NCBI GenBank assembly: GCA_030589835.1
Contig: JAUUZS010000057.1
Location: 1-12,314, forward strand
Direction: 5' to 3'
Length of the DNA stretch: 12,314 nt
Source of the DNA: Cyclobacteriaceae bacterium
Lineage (GTDB): Bacteria > Bacteroidota > Bacteroidia > Cytophagales > Cyclobacteriaceae
The notes below the pieces were generated by a model. The model was not told where the DNA came from. It saw nothing but the letters and a program-made list of their open reading frames with translations, and made no database searches. The stretch's first letter is position 1. The number at the start of each line of letters is the position of its first letter. Made by a program: the position numbers and the translations under genes. Of this stretch, positions 1 through 9,244 are shown piece after piece.

Positions 1-10
1 ATTTTTCAAG

Positions 11-84
11 CTCCTCCTCTTGGACTCGAACCAAGGACCTATTGATTAACAGTCAACCGCTCTAACCAACTGAGCTAAGGAGGA
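11..84 (-). tRNA. tRNA-Asn (anticodon GTT)
   Basis: Read on the minus strand, this folds into a complete cloverleaf. The 7-bp acceptor stem is TCCTCCT (84-78) with AGGAGGA (18-12). The D arm is GCTC/GAGC. The anticodon stem is GTTGA/TCAAT, including one G-T pair, around the loop CTGTTAA, giving anticodon GTT. The variable loop is AGGTC and the T arm is CTTGG-TTCGAGT-CCAAG. The anticodon reads AAC/AAU, so the tRNA carries asparagine, and the discriminator base G73 fits bacterial tRNA-Asn. The 3' CCA is not encoded: the DNA after the discriminator reads CTT, so CCA must be added after transcription. It is divergent from atpD, and I could not see a convincing promoter for it. Confidence 0.96.
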
Positions 85-203
85 ATTTTTTGTCCGTCTC
101 AAAATCGGATTGCAATATTAGTGTGTTGTTTTCAATTATGCAATAAACTTTAGCGAATTTTTCTTTTTATTATATCGATAAAGAGAATATTTTCTTTCTT
201 GAC

Positions 204-1779
<1,576 letters not shown>

Positions 1780-1794
1780 TTAAACCAATAAAAC

Positions 1795-2043
1795 ATGCAA
1801 CTAGAAATAATAACCCCGGATAAAACCATTTTTCAGGGAGAGGTAGATGCTGCTACTTTTCCGGGAAGTAAAGGTTCTTTTCAGGTATTAAATAATCACG
1901 CTGCCTTAATCAGTTCGCTTACAAAAGGTAAGGTAATCTATAAAATAAAGGATGCTGAGCAAGAGCTACTAGTAAACGGAGGAGTAGTTGAGGTATTGAA
2001 TAATAATATTATTTTGCTGGCAGAAGAAATAATTGAAGAATAA
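1795..2043 (+). CDS. atpC: F1Fo ATP synthase subunit epsilon, short form
   Basis: This is the epsilon subunit of the F1 central stalk, which joins gamma to the c-ring. The 82 residues make up only the N-terminal beta-sandwich domain. The conserved core G24-x-x-G27 followed by L32, N33 and H35 is present, and the chain ends in an acidic tail (EEIIEE). Typical bacterial epsilon subunits have about 130-140 residues. The extra part is a C-terminal helical hairpin that can extend and inhibit ATP hydrolysis, and that hairpin is absent here. The stop codon is followed shortly by an intrinsic terminator, and no reading frame continues the domain, so this is a natural short form and not a frameshift. 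I recall short epsilon subunits as common in Bacteroidota. It is co-transcribed with atpD. Confidence 0.93.
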   Translation: MQLEIITPDKTIFQGEVDAATFPGSKGSFQVLNNHAALISSLTKGKVIYKIKDAEQELLVNGGVVEVLNNNIILLAEEIIEE

Positions 2044-2066
2044 ATTTTTAGATATAAAGGTTTGAG

Positions 2067-2096
2067 AGCTGCGCAGTAAATGTGCAGCTTTTTTTT
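2067..2096 (+). terminator. intrinsic terminator of atpDC
   Basis: The hairpin has a 9-bp stem, AGCTGCGCA (2067-2075) with TGTGCAGCT (2081-2089), containing one G-T pair, and the 5-base loop GTAAA. An uninterrupted run of eight T residues (2089-2096) follows directly. It lies 24 bases after the atpC stop and shows that the ATP synthase transcript ends here. It works well only in the plus direction, because the sequence on the other side of the stem has no T run for the converging recO transcript. Confidence 0.92.
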
Positions 2097-2202
2097 GGCC
2101 TTTTATCCAGATAAATACGGGACAGCATTAATGAATTTTATACGGTACTGAGAAAAAAACCGCCTGCTGCCTAAATTGCTATTTTCACACAAATAATTTC
2201 CC

Positions 2203-2883
2203 TTAGCTCAGCACTTCCTTCAATACCTGAATGGACTTGAACTCCCGGACATTGTCATAGTGAAAACGATAGTAATCAATGAGGAGCATAAGGATTTCAT
2301 TTCGCGTAGATTTTCCTAATTTCTGATGATGCTGGTAACTTGATTGGATAAAAAACTCCACTTTTTCGTTAAACCGTTTATCATATATTTTCGTGTGTCC
2401 CACATCTTTGAGCATGCTACGGGCAGATTCCGGCTTGATGCCTAAATACTTGCTCATAAGCATCATAAATTGAAGATGAAAATTTTCAAAATTTTCAGAC
2501 AAGCCGTCAAAAATTAAAATGGATTCATAAATAAACTGAAATAGCAACGTGTTCTCTCCCTCTTCATAGAGCATCTGATTAAGGAATTCAGTAATAAACA
2601 ATCCAATTGCGGTCTTCTTGATATGGTAGGGAATAGTCAGTGAATTATAGTAACATTTTATTTCACTAATCCGGTTTATCTCCTTTCGTTTATTGTGATA
2701 TACCACCAGATCTAAAATGGTCAAAGGTTGAAAGAGTGCGATCCTGGTCTTGGCAGTTTTGCTACGTACGCTGTTCACGATATAAGATTGCATGCCAAAA
2801 GCCTCGGTAAAAATCCTGGCTATGATTGAGGATTCCTTAAATTTAATATATGAAAGTGCTATTCCTTTTGTTTTGTGCAGCAT
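2203..2883 (-). CDS. recO: DNA repair and recombination mediator RecO
   Basis: RecO loads RecA onto SSB-coated single-stranded DNA together with RecR, in gap repair and RecF-pathway recombination. The first 80 or so residues (MLHKTKGIALSYIKFKESS...) fit the RecO N-terminal OB fold, with the usual opening of K-T-x-G-I followed by Y, then ES and a stretch ending in FG. The rest is a predominantly helical C-terminal domain. I chose the ATG at 2881-2883, giving 226 residues. The frame is open for 32 more codons, but that extension overlaps the 3' end of tdk and its sequence does not look like RecO. With this start the gap to tdk is 25 bases. Only one cysteine is present, so the four-cysteine zinc site seen in some RecO proteins is absent. 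Assignment rests on the N-terminal motif, length and fold character, because RecO is poorly conserved. Confidence 0.85.
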   Translation of the reverse strand: MLHKTKGIALSYIKFKESSIIARIFTEAFGMQSYIVNSVRSKTAKTRIALFQPLTILDLVVYHNKRKEINRISEIKCYYNSLTIPYHIKKTAIGLFITEFLNQMLYEEGENTLLFQFIYESILIFDGLSENFENFHLQFMMLMSKYLGIKPESARSMLKDVGHTKIYDKRFNEKVEFFIQSSYQHHQKLGKSTRNEILMLLIDYYRFHYDNVREFKSIQVLKEVLS

Positions 2884-2908
2884 ATATTCAATACGTAAAA
2901 CCCAAACG

Positions 2909-3511
2909 TTACTGTATTTTTGATTCCATACCCAAATTGAAACACGATCTACACCTGGCTTCATAAAGGTCCATTTCACCTAGTGCAACCTGCTGATCAA
3001 AATCATTAAGCCTGAACGTGTAACTTGCGATAGCCCCACAATTCATACATATAGCGTGAGTTTTAGTGACAAATTCTGCCACAGCCATCAAATCATTCAT
3101 AGGTTCGAAAGGATTGGCAAGGTAATCCATATCCAGGCCGGCAACAATCACCCTTTTCCCCATGTTAGCCAACTTTACTGCAACACCCACAACTTCATGA
3201 TCAAAAAACTGGGCCTCATCAATTCCAACCAAATCACAATCGGCTGCCAATAGCAATATATCGTTGGCAAATTGTACCGGTGTCGATCGTATTTCCTTTT
3301 TATCGTGCGATACAATATTGGATTTGTGATATCTGCTATCGATGACAGGCTTAAAGATCTCAACCTTTAATTTCGCAATTTTTGCTCTATTAAGTCTTCG
3401 TATGAGTTCTTCAGTCTTACCTGAAAACATTGAACCGCAAACCACTTCTATCCATCCGCTTTCAGGATTAGTATTTCTATATTTTCTTCCAAAATTTGGC
3501 TCTATAAACAT
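2909..3511 (-). CDS. tdk: thymidine kinase (type II)
   Basis: This enzyme phosphorylates thymidine to dTMP with ATP, in cytoplasmic pyrimidine salvage. The P-loop GSMFSGKT is at residues 26-33. The DEAQFF motif is at 98-103, and E99 is the expected catalytic base. The lasso segment GLDMDY starts at 125. The zinc site is formed by C155-x-x-C158 and C187-x-x-C190. At 200 residues it has the full length for the family, and no key residue is missing. An extension of about 20 residues precedes the P-loop strand, as I recall for Bacteroidota homologues. It is the first gene of a pair with recO, 25 bases downstream. Upstream, 149 bases separate it from a divergent gene of unknown function. No clear promoter was found there. 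Confidence 0.96.
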   Translation of the reverse strand: MFIEPNFGRKYRNTNPESGWIEVVCGSMFSGKTEELIRRLNRAKIAKLKVEIFKPVIDSRYHKSNIVSHDKKEIRSTPVQFANDILLLAADCDLVGIDEAQFFDHEVVGVAVKLANMGKRVIVAGLDMDYLANPFEPMNDLMAVAEFVTKTHAICMNCGAIASYTFRLNDFDQQVALGEMDLYEARCRSCFNLGMESKIQ

Positions 3512-3660
3512 CTACCACACATTGCTGGTCGTATAAAATTAGAAATATTCATAAACTTAAGCGGAGTTGGGTAAAATAATTTTCGTAAATATTTATTGTC
3601 GAATGAGAAATAAATTTTGCATTTGGCTGTATTTTTACTCCACGAATAGAACAAGCACTT

Positions 3661-4692
3661 ATGGAAAGCAATATAAATCATCAGGTAATCAATTCATATA
3701 GCAAATCATTTGCACAAATTCTGATCAACCGTTATTTCACAAAAAAAAGTAGTATTCAGGGAGAAGACATTATTGGCTTTAGCGAGATCAAACAAATCAA
3801 TTATTTTGTGCTCAAGATATTATTCGAAAAATGGAAATCGGATTTTGACAGGCTAAAAAGCCCGTATTTTGATTTTACCAATAAAGAAGTACAAAAAGCA
3901 ATACCAGCGTTTATGAACGTACTTTCAAAAAATATACTGGTAATTAAGGAAGATTTTCTGCCTTTGCTGGAAGAGGCCACCTATAAAACCATTTTACTGA
4001 TCTTTTCACCCTACGAATATTATTTACAAGAAATTAATAAACCTGCCTTTCAACAGATTTCTATTAGCGATCTGCATGCCATTCAGAAATATATAAAAAT
4101 AAATGATCATCTGCTCAAGGCATTTATTGAACGCTTCAACTCAGATGGTATTCAAGCGGTATTTAATGATGATGCGGTGCGGATATTTGACGAAGTATGT
4201 GAATCCATAAAAGAAACCCCGGAAGATTTTGATATTTATCACCAACAATTATCAAAAGTAATGGATCTTGATATTAATGAAGTGTATTCCCAGGTTGATG
4301 ACATCGCCAGGGAATATGAGGAAGATCAGGAAGAAAATCAAAAAACTGAGGTGATTAGCATAAACGAAAAATATCAAGTACCAAAACAAACCTTACTAGA
4401 TACCCTTGGGGCGAATCAAAAAGAAGGTATTATTGATATCCATGAAAAAAAACCAATCAAAGGAATAAAGAAAAGTATTACCATCAACCAGCGATTTATG
4501 TTTGAAAATGATCTTTTCAATGGTAATAAAGATGAGCTTGAGATGGTAATCAACTACCTGGATAATTGTACAAACCACCATGAGGCCATGGATTTTATAA
4601 ATGAGAATTATGCGCAAAAGAAAAATTGGGATTTGGAAAAAGAAGAGGTAATCGAATTTTTCAATGTGATCAACAAGCGTTTTCCACAGTAA
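3661..4692 (+). CDS. conserved-looking hypothetical protein, 343 residues
   Basis: I do not recognise the function. The 343 residues have no signal peptide, no clear membrane segment, no nucleotide-binding loop and only two cysteines, so the product is probably a soluble cytoplasmic protein. The N-terminal part (about 1-200) is rich in long amphipathic helices. A strongly acidic hinge follows (about 213-230, with many E and D). A compact C-terminal segment starts near K271: SITINQRFMFENDLFNG, then a helical stretch with NYLDNC and a tryptophan (NWDLEKEE), up to the end. I recall similar NQ-(R/K)-F-x-F-x-x-x-LFNG segments at the C-termini of uncharacterised Bacteroidota proteins, which suggests a small shared domain. 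The codon usage looks like that of the neighbours. The gene contains two runs of eight A (3741-3748 and 4445-4452) but stays in frame. It is divergent from tdk and convergent with rodA, so it is probably transcribed alone. Confidence 0.85.
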   Translation: MESNINHQVINSYSKSFAQILINRYFTKKSSIQGEDIIGFSEIKQINYFVLKILFEKWKSDFDRLKSPYFDFTNKEVQKAIPAFMNVLSKNILVIKEDFLPLLEEATYKTILLIFSPYEYYLQEINKPAFQQISISDLHAIQKYIKINDHLLKAFIERFNSDGIQAVFNDDAVRIFDEVCESIKETPEDFDIYHQQLSKVMDLDINEVYSQVDDIAREYEEDQEENQKTEVISINEKYQVPKQTLLDTLGANQKEGIIDIHEKKPIKGIKKSITINQRFMFENDLFNGNKDELEMVINYLDNCTNHHEAMDFINENYAQKKNWDLEKEEVIEFFNVINKRFPQ

Positions 4693-4741
4693 TTATATCA
4701 GAACTCAGTGCATTCAACCTATTGTAAAAAATAAGGGCTTC

Positions 4742-4783
4742 TGGAAAAGTCAATGCACGCAATATGCTACATTAGCTTTTCCA
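4742..4783. terminator. imperfect inverted repeat between convergent genes, possible terminator
   Basis: The arms are TGGAAAAGTCAATG (4742-4755) and CATTAGCTTTTCCA (4770-4783). They pair over 8 + 4 positions around a 2-by-2 mismatch, with a 14-base loop. The repeat lies between the stop codon of the unknown plus-strand gene and that of rodA, where a two-way terminator would be expected. Neither side has a T run touching the stem. The closest is a T-rich stretch about 10-15 bases beyond it on the minus strand. The role as terminator is therefore inference from position. Confidence 0.35.
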
Positions 4784-4816
4784 AATCCATTAAACTAAAA
4801 ATGCTGAGCCGGGAAT

Positions 4817-6085
4817 TTATCTTACCAACACCTGCATCCTGTGGGCATCAATTTTCAGTAAAATAAAAATTAATATCGTAAAGGCCCACAGCGAAGAACC
4901 ACCATAAGAAATGAGGGGCAATGGAATCCCGATAACCGGAAATAACCCGATTGTCATCCCAACATTGATCAGGAAATGAGTAAAAATGATAGCTGCCACT
5001 GAATATCCGTAGACACGAGCAAAAGTTTCTTTTTGCCTTTCGGCGATACGGGCAATTTTTATCAATAACAGAACAAATAGAAAAATGACCAATGTAGTTC
5101 CTACCCATCCTTGCTCCTCGCCTAATGTGCAGAAGATAAAATCGGTACTTTGTTCCGGTACAAAGTCAAATTTGGTTTGAGTGCCCTGCAAATATCCTTT
5201 GCCAAACAAACCACCGGATCCTATCGCAATCTTTGATTGAGTAACATTCCATCCATAACCGAGAGGATCAGCTTCTGGGTTGATCAACGCTTTGATTCGA
5301 TTTTGTTGGTGGGGTTTCAGCACATCGTTTACAAAATAATCAACACTCCAAACGACACCAATTACGATCATCATGCCAATAACCACTGTCAATATTCTCT
5401 TCCAGTGCTTTTTACCAATGAGTATAATCAAGCTACCTACTACAACAATTCCAATAATTAAGGTTGTTTGATCAAATAGCAGCGTAAGTACAAAGAGGGC
5501 GATAGCAATCAGACCTATAACAAGTATAACAGGGTGAAGGCCTTCCCGATAAAAAACAATGATAAAAGCACCAAAAATCAATGCTGTTCCAGTATCTCCC
5601 TGAACAATAATTAATACCGCAGGAATGGCAATAATACATATTGAGATAAATACATCATTGACATTTGAAAATTTGTAATTGACTTTACTCATGTATTTGG
5701 CAAGTGCCAAAGCGGTAGCAAACTTAGCAAATTCAGAAGGTTGCACCCTTAATCCCCCGAGAGAAAACCAACTGGTAGATCCTGCTACTTTGGTACCGAA
5801 AAAGAGTACAAAAATCAACAGGAAAACTAAAATCCCATAAATAATATAGGCAAATGAATCATAAAACCGGAAATCAACAGTCATGATCACGATGATGATG
5901 AGTACACTTGAGGCGATCCAAATGAGCTGTTTTCCGGAATTTAAGGATAAATTAAAAATACTCATTCCCGCCTCTTCATCATAAACAGCAGCATAGATAT
6001 TGAGCCAACCCAACATGACCAGGGTAAAATAGATGACTATTACCAACCAATCAACTTTGTTTACTATGGTTCTATCTTTTCTCAA
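4817..6085 (-). CDS. rodA: rod-shape determining glycosyltransferase RodA (SEDS family)
   Basis: RodA is the membrane glycosyltransferase that polymerises lipid II into glycan strands during lateral wall growth, in partnership with PBP2. The 422 residues contain about ten hydrophobic segments. SEDS motifs are clear: STSWFSLGGLRVQPSEFAK in the first half, then NRIKALINPEADPLGYGWN, and EQSTDFIFCTLGEE, in which D315 matches the catalytic aspartate of the family. The end carries GIPLPLISYGGSS. The start is a TTG at 6083-6085 that overlaps the TGA stop of mrdA (TTGA). The frame upstream closes at a stop codon within 21 bases and offers no ATG. The next Met, residue 24, lies inside the first membrane helix, so TTG is the only plausible start. 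AAGGA at 6097-6101, 11 bases upstream, may help initiation. It is longer than E. coli RodA (370 residues). Confidence 0.95.
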   Translation of the reverse strand: MRKDRTIVNKVDWLVIVIYFTLVMLGWLNIYAAVYDEEAGMSIFNLSLNSGKQLIWIASSVLIIIVIMTVDFRFYDSFAYIIYGILVFLLIFVLFFGTKVAGSTSWFSLGGLRVQPSEFAKFATALALAKYMSKVNYKFSNVNDVFISICIIAIPAVLIIVQGDTGTALIFGAFIIVFYREGLHPVILVIGLIAIALFVLTLLFDQTTLIIGIVVVGSLIILIGKKHWKRILTVVIGMMIVIGVVWSVDYFVNDVLKPHQQNRIKALINPEADPLGYGWNVTQSKIAIGSGGLFGKGYLQGTQTKFDFVPEQSTDFIFCTLGEEQGWVGTTLVIFLFVLLLIKIARIAERQKETFARVYGYSVAAIIFTHFLINVGMTIGLFPVIGIPLPLISYGGSSLWAFTILIFILLKIDAHRMQVLVR

Positions 6086-7884
6086 TAGATGAAATGTCCT
6101 TGCTTAACGTAATTCTCAACATAAATTTTGGAAATCTCCCCAGTCAAATATTTCTCCATCATCAGACCGGCAATAGATGCCGCTGCCCTGGCGCCTTGAC
6201 CGGCGTTCTGTACATACACCGAAATTGCAATTTTCGGATCATCTTTTGGGGCAAAAGCCACAAATACTGAATGATCCTCTCCATGAGGATTCTGTGAGGT
6301 GCCTGTTTTTCCACATACTTTTATTCCCGGAATAGCCGCCCTGAAACCAGTTCCTCCACTCACTACCAATTCCATGGCATCAATTACGGTTTGGAAGTGA
6401 ACTGAATCAATGCCCACTTCGTGTTTTTCCCGGTACTTTTCTTTTGGAACTCCATTTTCCCCAATCTCTTTAATGATATGAGGAATATAATAATAACCCT
6501 TATTTGCAATGGCAGCAGAATAATTGGCCATTTGTAAAGGGCTGATCAATAATTCCCCTTGCCCAATGCTTATGGAATTGATGGTTGACCATTTCCAGCT
6601 GTTTTCACCATAAATTCTGTTGTACAATTTGGGGGAAGGCATTTGCCCTCCTTTTTCATTTGGAATGTCAATACCCAGGGGTTTTCCTAATCCAAAATTA
6701 TAAAGATATTCATTCCACTTTTCGAGCCCAAGTCTGGAGTCGATAAAGGTATTTTCCGATAACTCCCGGTTAATAATTCGTTTAAAAACAATATAAAAAT
6801 AATTGTTGGATGATTTTTGAATGGCTTTGGAGACATTATAATAACCAGGAGGAGCATGGTCACCAACCAAAGCGCCACTACAAAAAATTTGCTCATTGGG
6901 CAAAATGACACCTTCCTGAAGGGCAATCAAAGCTTGTAATGGCTTAAAAGTAGATCCGGGAGGATATACAGACATGATGGCACGGTTAAAAAGTGGCTTG
7001 AGCGAGTCCATTGCCAGCATCGAAAAATTATTACTAAATAGTCTACCACTCAAAACACCCGGACTATACGATGGGCTGGAAATGATACTCAATAACTCAC
7101 CTGACTTCGGTTCTATCGCAACCACACCTCCTGCATGTCCTTCCATTAACCATTCCCCATATTTTTGTAGTTCCAGATCAATGGTAGCGGTCAGGTTTTT
7201 CCCAGGCACTGACAGGGTATCTCGCAGGCCTTCATTAAATGCCCCTTTTACCACCCCACGTACATTGACCATTTTATATTTTATCCCGTTTCGCCCTTTC
7301 AATTCCTTCTCATATTCTAGCTCCACACCACTAATCCCGATGTAATCGCCCTGCTTATACGAAGATGTAGTATCCTTTCTCAGTGTTTGTTTGCTTATTT
7401 CCCCAACATATCCTAAGGCATTGGCAAGGCTATTATGTTTGTATCCGCGCAGCGAACGTACTTGCGGATAGAAACCAGGATAATCTACCAGAAAATCCTC
7501 AAATATCGCAAAATCACTTATGGATAGCATTTTAATGAAAACAGAAGGCTGGTAAATGTCATACTCCCAGGCTTCTTCCATTTTTGTTATGAATTCCGCT
7601 CTGGTGATATTCAATAACGTACAAAACCTGGAAGTATCTGTTACACGTACTTCTTTAGGGATTATCATCAGATCAAAAACAGGATCGTTATGGACGAGTA
7701 GTTCGCTGTTGCGATCATAAATGATACCCCGATAAGAATATTCACGGATTTTTCTTAGTATGTTATCTTCCGCAGCGGAACCGTAGGTGTCATCTAAAAA
7801 CTGAATTTGAAATAGCTTGATACAATAAATTAGTCCGACCAGAATAAATACAAACTGAATGATATATTTTCTATTATTTTCCAC
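6082..7884 (-). CDS. mrdA: penicillin-binding protein 2, elongasome transpeptidase
   Basis: PBP2 cross-links peptidoglycan peptides in the periplasm during cell elongation, as the partner of RodA. One membrane anchor lies near residues 9-25. The pedestal domain opens with SYRGIIYDRNSELL (about 50-63). The transpeptidase domain carries all three active-site motifs: STFK at 311-314 with nucleophile S311, SSN at 358-360, and KTGT with K526. At 600 residues it has a normal class B PBP length. The start is GTG at 7882-7884, two bases after the mreD stop, and it places the membrane anchor at the very N-terminus as expected. The stop overlaps the rodA start. Both features suggest translational coupling. 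Confidence 0.95.
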   Translation of the reverse strand: MENNRKYIIQFVFILVGLIYCIKLFQIQFLDDTYGSAAEDNILRKIREYSYRGIIYDRNSELLVHNDPVFDLMIIPKEVRVTDTSRFCTLLNITRAEFITKMEEAWEYDIYQPSVFIKMLSISDFAIFEDFLVDYPGFYPQVRSLRGYKHNSLANALGYVGEISKQTLRKDTTSSYKQGDYIGISGVELEYEKELKGRNGIKYKMVNVRGVVKGAFNEGLRDTLSVPGKNLTATIDLELQKYGEWLMEGHAGGVVAIEPKSGELLSIISSPSYSPGVLSGRLFSNNFSMLAMDSLKPLFNRAIMSVYPPGSTFKPLQALIALQEGVILPNEQIFCSGALVGDHAPPGYYNVSKAIQKSSNNYFYIVFKRIINRELSENTFIDSRLGLEKWNEYLYNFGLGKPLGIDIPNEKGGQMPSPKLYNRIYGENSWKWSTINSISIGQGELLISPLQMANYSAAIANKGYYYIPHIIKEIGENGVPKEKYREKHEVGIDSVHFQTVIDAMELVVSGGTGFRAAIPGIKVCGKTGTSQNPHGEDHSVFVAFAPKDDPKIAISVYVQNAGQGARAAASIAGLMMEKYLTGEISKIYVENYVKQGHFIY

Positions 7885-7886
7885 AA

Positions 7887-8402
7887 TCAGGTCGCCTTTT
7901 TATAAAACAAATGCTGTGTCAGGACTATAATAAAAAAAGTCAACAGGGTACTGAACAAAACCTTAAAGAAGGTGAAAAAGAACAATTGAAACCCACCTGC
8001 TTCAAGAAAAAACATGATGAGGTGATGAATAAAAACCAAAGGAATGGCATAGCTAAAAAACCAGGCGAAATCCATCGTTTTCAGGCTTGGTATTACGACT
8101 TCCTCATAACCTCCCCGGGGGGTGATAATTTTTAGCCAATAAGGCCTGAAAAATCCAATAAATACACTTGCTGCGGCATGAATACCCAGGCTGTCATAAA
8201 ATATATCCACACTAAATCCTACCACGAAAGAAATTACGATAAGCAACAAAGAGCCTATCTCTACAGGGAGCATCAATATAAAGGCCACATATAGAAAACA
8301 GAATGCCGTATCAAAAAGCACAAAGTTTTTTAATAACAATACTTGAAAAAGTACATATAGAAAAAAGGATATGCCCGCCGCGATGTAGTTCCGGCTACTC
8401 AT
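7887..8402 (-). CDS. mreD: rod-shape determining membrane protein MreD
   Basis: MreD is a small integral membrane component of the Rod complex. It links MreC to the synthases PBP2 and RodA. The 171 residues are almost entirely hydrophobic, with five or six predicted membrane segments. The conserved motif is GFSVDIFYDSLGIHAAAS in the middle of the protein, followed by the polar stretch that starts FRPYWLKIITPRGG. The start ATG (8400-8402) overlaps the end of mreC by 8 bases, and mrdA begins 2 bases after the stop. The assignment rests on hydropathy, the D-x-x-x-D-x-x-G motif and the position between mreC and mrdA, because MreD is poorly conserved in sequence. Confidence 0.92.
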   Translation of the reverse strand: MSSRNYIAAGISFFLYVLFQVLLLKNFVLFDTAFCFLYVAFILMLPVEIGSLLLIVISFVVGFSVDIFYDSLGIHAAASVFIGFFRPYWLKIITPRGGYEEVVIPSLKTMDFAWFFSYAIPLVFIHHLIMFFLEAGGFQLFFFTFFKVLFSTLLTFFIIVLTQHLFYKKAT

Positions 8403-9237
8403 TTTCTATTTTTATTGCAGTTTCCAAATCTATTTTTTCGTCTTTAAGTGGATTTTTTATCACATAAACATATGCCAGCTTAGAAAAATCATTTGAAAGA
8501 TTTACTTCTATTTCGTAAAAGGATGAGTTCGGGGTCAGGCTGAAATCATCGATAAACCCGATCGGGATATTTTTCGGAAATATAGAGTTATATCCTGATG
8601 TCACCACTGAATCTCCTTTTTCCAAGACGATGTGCCTTGGTACATATAACAATTTTGTCTTTAAGATATCCCTGCCACCCCAATTAATGCTGCAAAATGT
8701 AGTATTCCTTTTTAAGTACGCTGAAACATAAACATCCGTATTTAAAAGTGAGGATACTGTAGAGAAATTTTCTGAAACCGACATGACTTTCCCCACAATA
8801 CCCAAGGCACTGATAACTCCCATTCCCGGTTCCACACCATTTACCCGGCCTTTGTTTAAGGTGAGAAAATTGTGCATTTGGTTTGTGGAATTATTGATGA
8901 TTTTTGCAGACAGATATTTATACTTATAATCTATATGACTTAATTCCAGTGAATCCTGTTTTGTATCTACGATTATGGGAATCTGGCTTTGGGACAATAA
9001 TTCCCTCATTGTTGCATTGTCGTTGGCCAATTGTTCATTAATATCGGGTAGGCTAAAGTATTGCGAAATATTGTTTCTTATTTTATAAATATTACCAATT
9101 AGGGTATTGCTGGTATGAAAATAAGATGCACTATGATAGGGGTTGTTACGCACCAACAACCATATACACACTATTTCAATGAAAAGAAGTAATAGAAATG
9201 CCCTGTAACTATGTAATAATTGTATTAAGCGATACAT
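8395..9237 (-). CDS. mreC: rod-shape determining protein MreC
   Basis: MreC is a bitopic protein whose periplasmic part activates PBP2 and RodA. A single membrane helix covers about residues 13-29. It is followed by a helical stretch, probably a coiled coil, near 50-83, and then by a beta-rich periplasmic domain. The typical segments are LTLNKGRVNGVEPGMGVISALGIVGKV in the middle, a second G-D-S-V-V-T-S-G motif, and IPIGFID near the end. At 280 residues the length is usual. The mreB stop lies 7 bases upstream and mreD overlaps the 3' end by 8 bases, so all three are surely on one transcript. Confidence 0.95.
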   Translation of the reverse strand: MYRLIQLLHSYRAFLLLLFIEIVCIWLLVRNNPYHSASYFHTSNTLIGNIYKIRNNISQYFSLPDINEQLANDNATMRELLSQSQIPIIVDTKQDSLELSHIDYKYKYLSAKIINNSTNQMHNFLTLNKGRVNGVEPGMGVISALGIVGKVMSVSENFSTVSSLLNTDVYVSAYLKRNTTFCSINWGGRDILKTKLLYVPRHIVLEKGDSVVTSGYNSIFPKNIPIGFIDDFSLTPNSSFYEIEVNLSNDFSKLAYVYVIKNPLKDEKIDLETAIKIENE

Positions 9238-9244
9238 GTGAGGA

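Noticed and set aside
100..135. Possible promoter for the tRNA-Asn gene (CAAAATCG on the plus strand, read as CGATTTTG)
   Set aside because: Only six of eight positions fit the -7 box, and the nearest usable -33 triplet is 25 bases away, too weak to call.
2100..2202. Terminator after recO on the minus strand (T-run after a GC-rich stretch near 2153-2172)
   Set aside because: The GC-rich stretch GGCAGCAGGCGG has no complementary partner nearby, so no hairpin forms before the T run.
2884..2979. N-terminal extension of recO by 32 codons, to an upstream ATG
   Set aside because: It overlaps the last codons of tdk, including the CRSCF zinc-site segment, and the added residues do not resemble RecO. 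The ATG at 2881-2883 gives the usual RecO opening and a normal 25-base spacing.
3512..3660. Promoters in the divergent tdk / unknown-gene gap
   Set aside because: Several TAnnTTT-like strings occur, for example 3630-3637 and 3534-3541 on the minus strand, but none has a TTG at suitable spacing.
6974..7345. 123-codon open frame on the plus strand
   Set aside because: It lies entirely inside mrdA on the opposite strand. The mrdA frame encodes conserved PBP2 sequence here, and the plus-strand product resembles no family I know.
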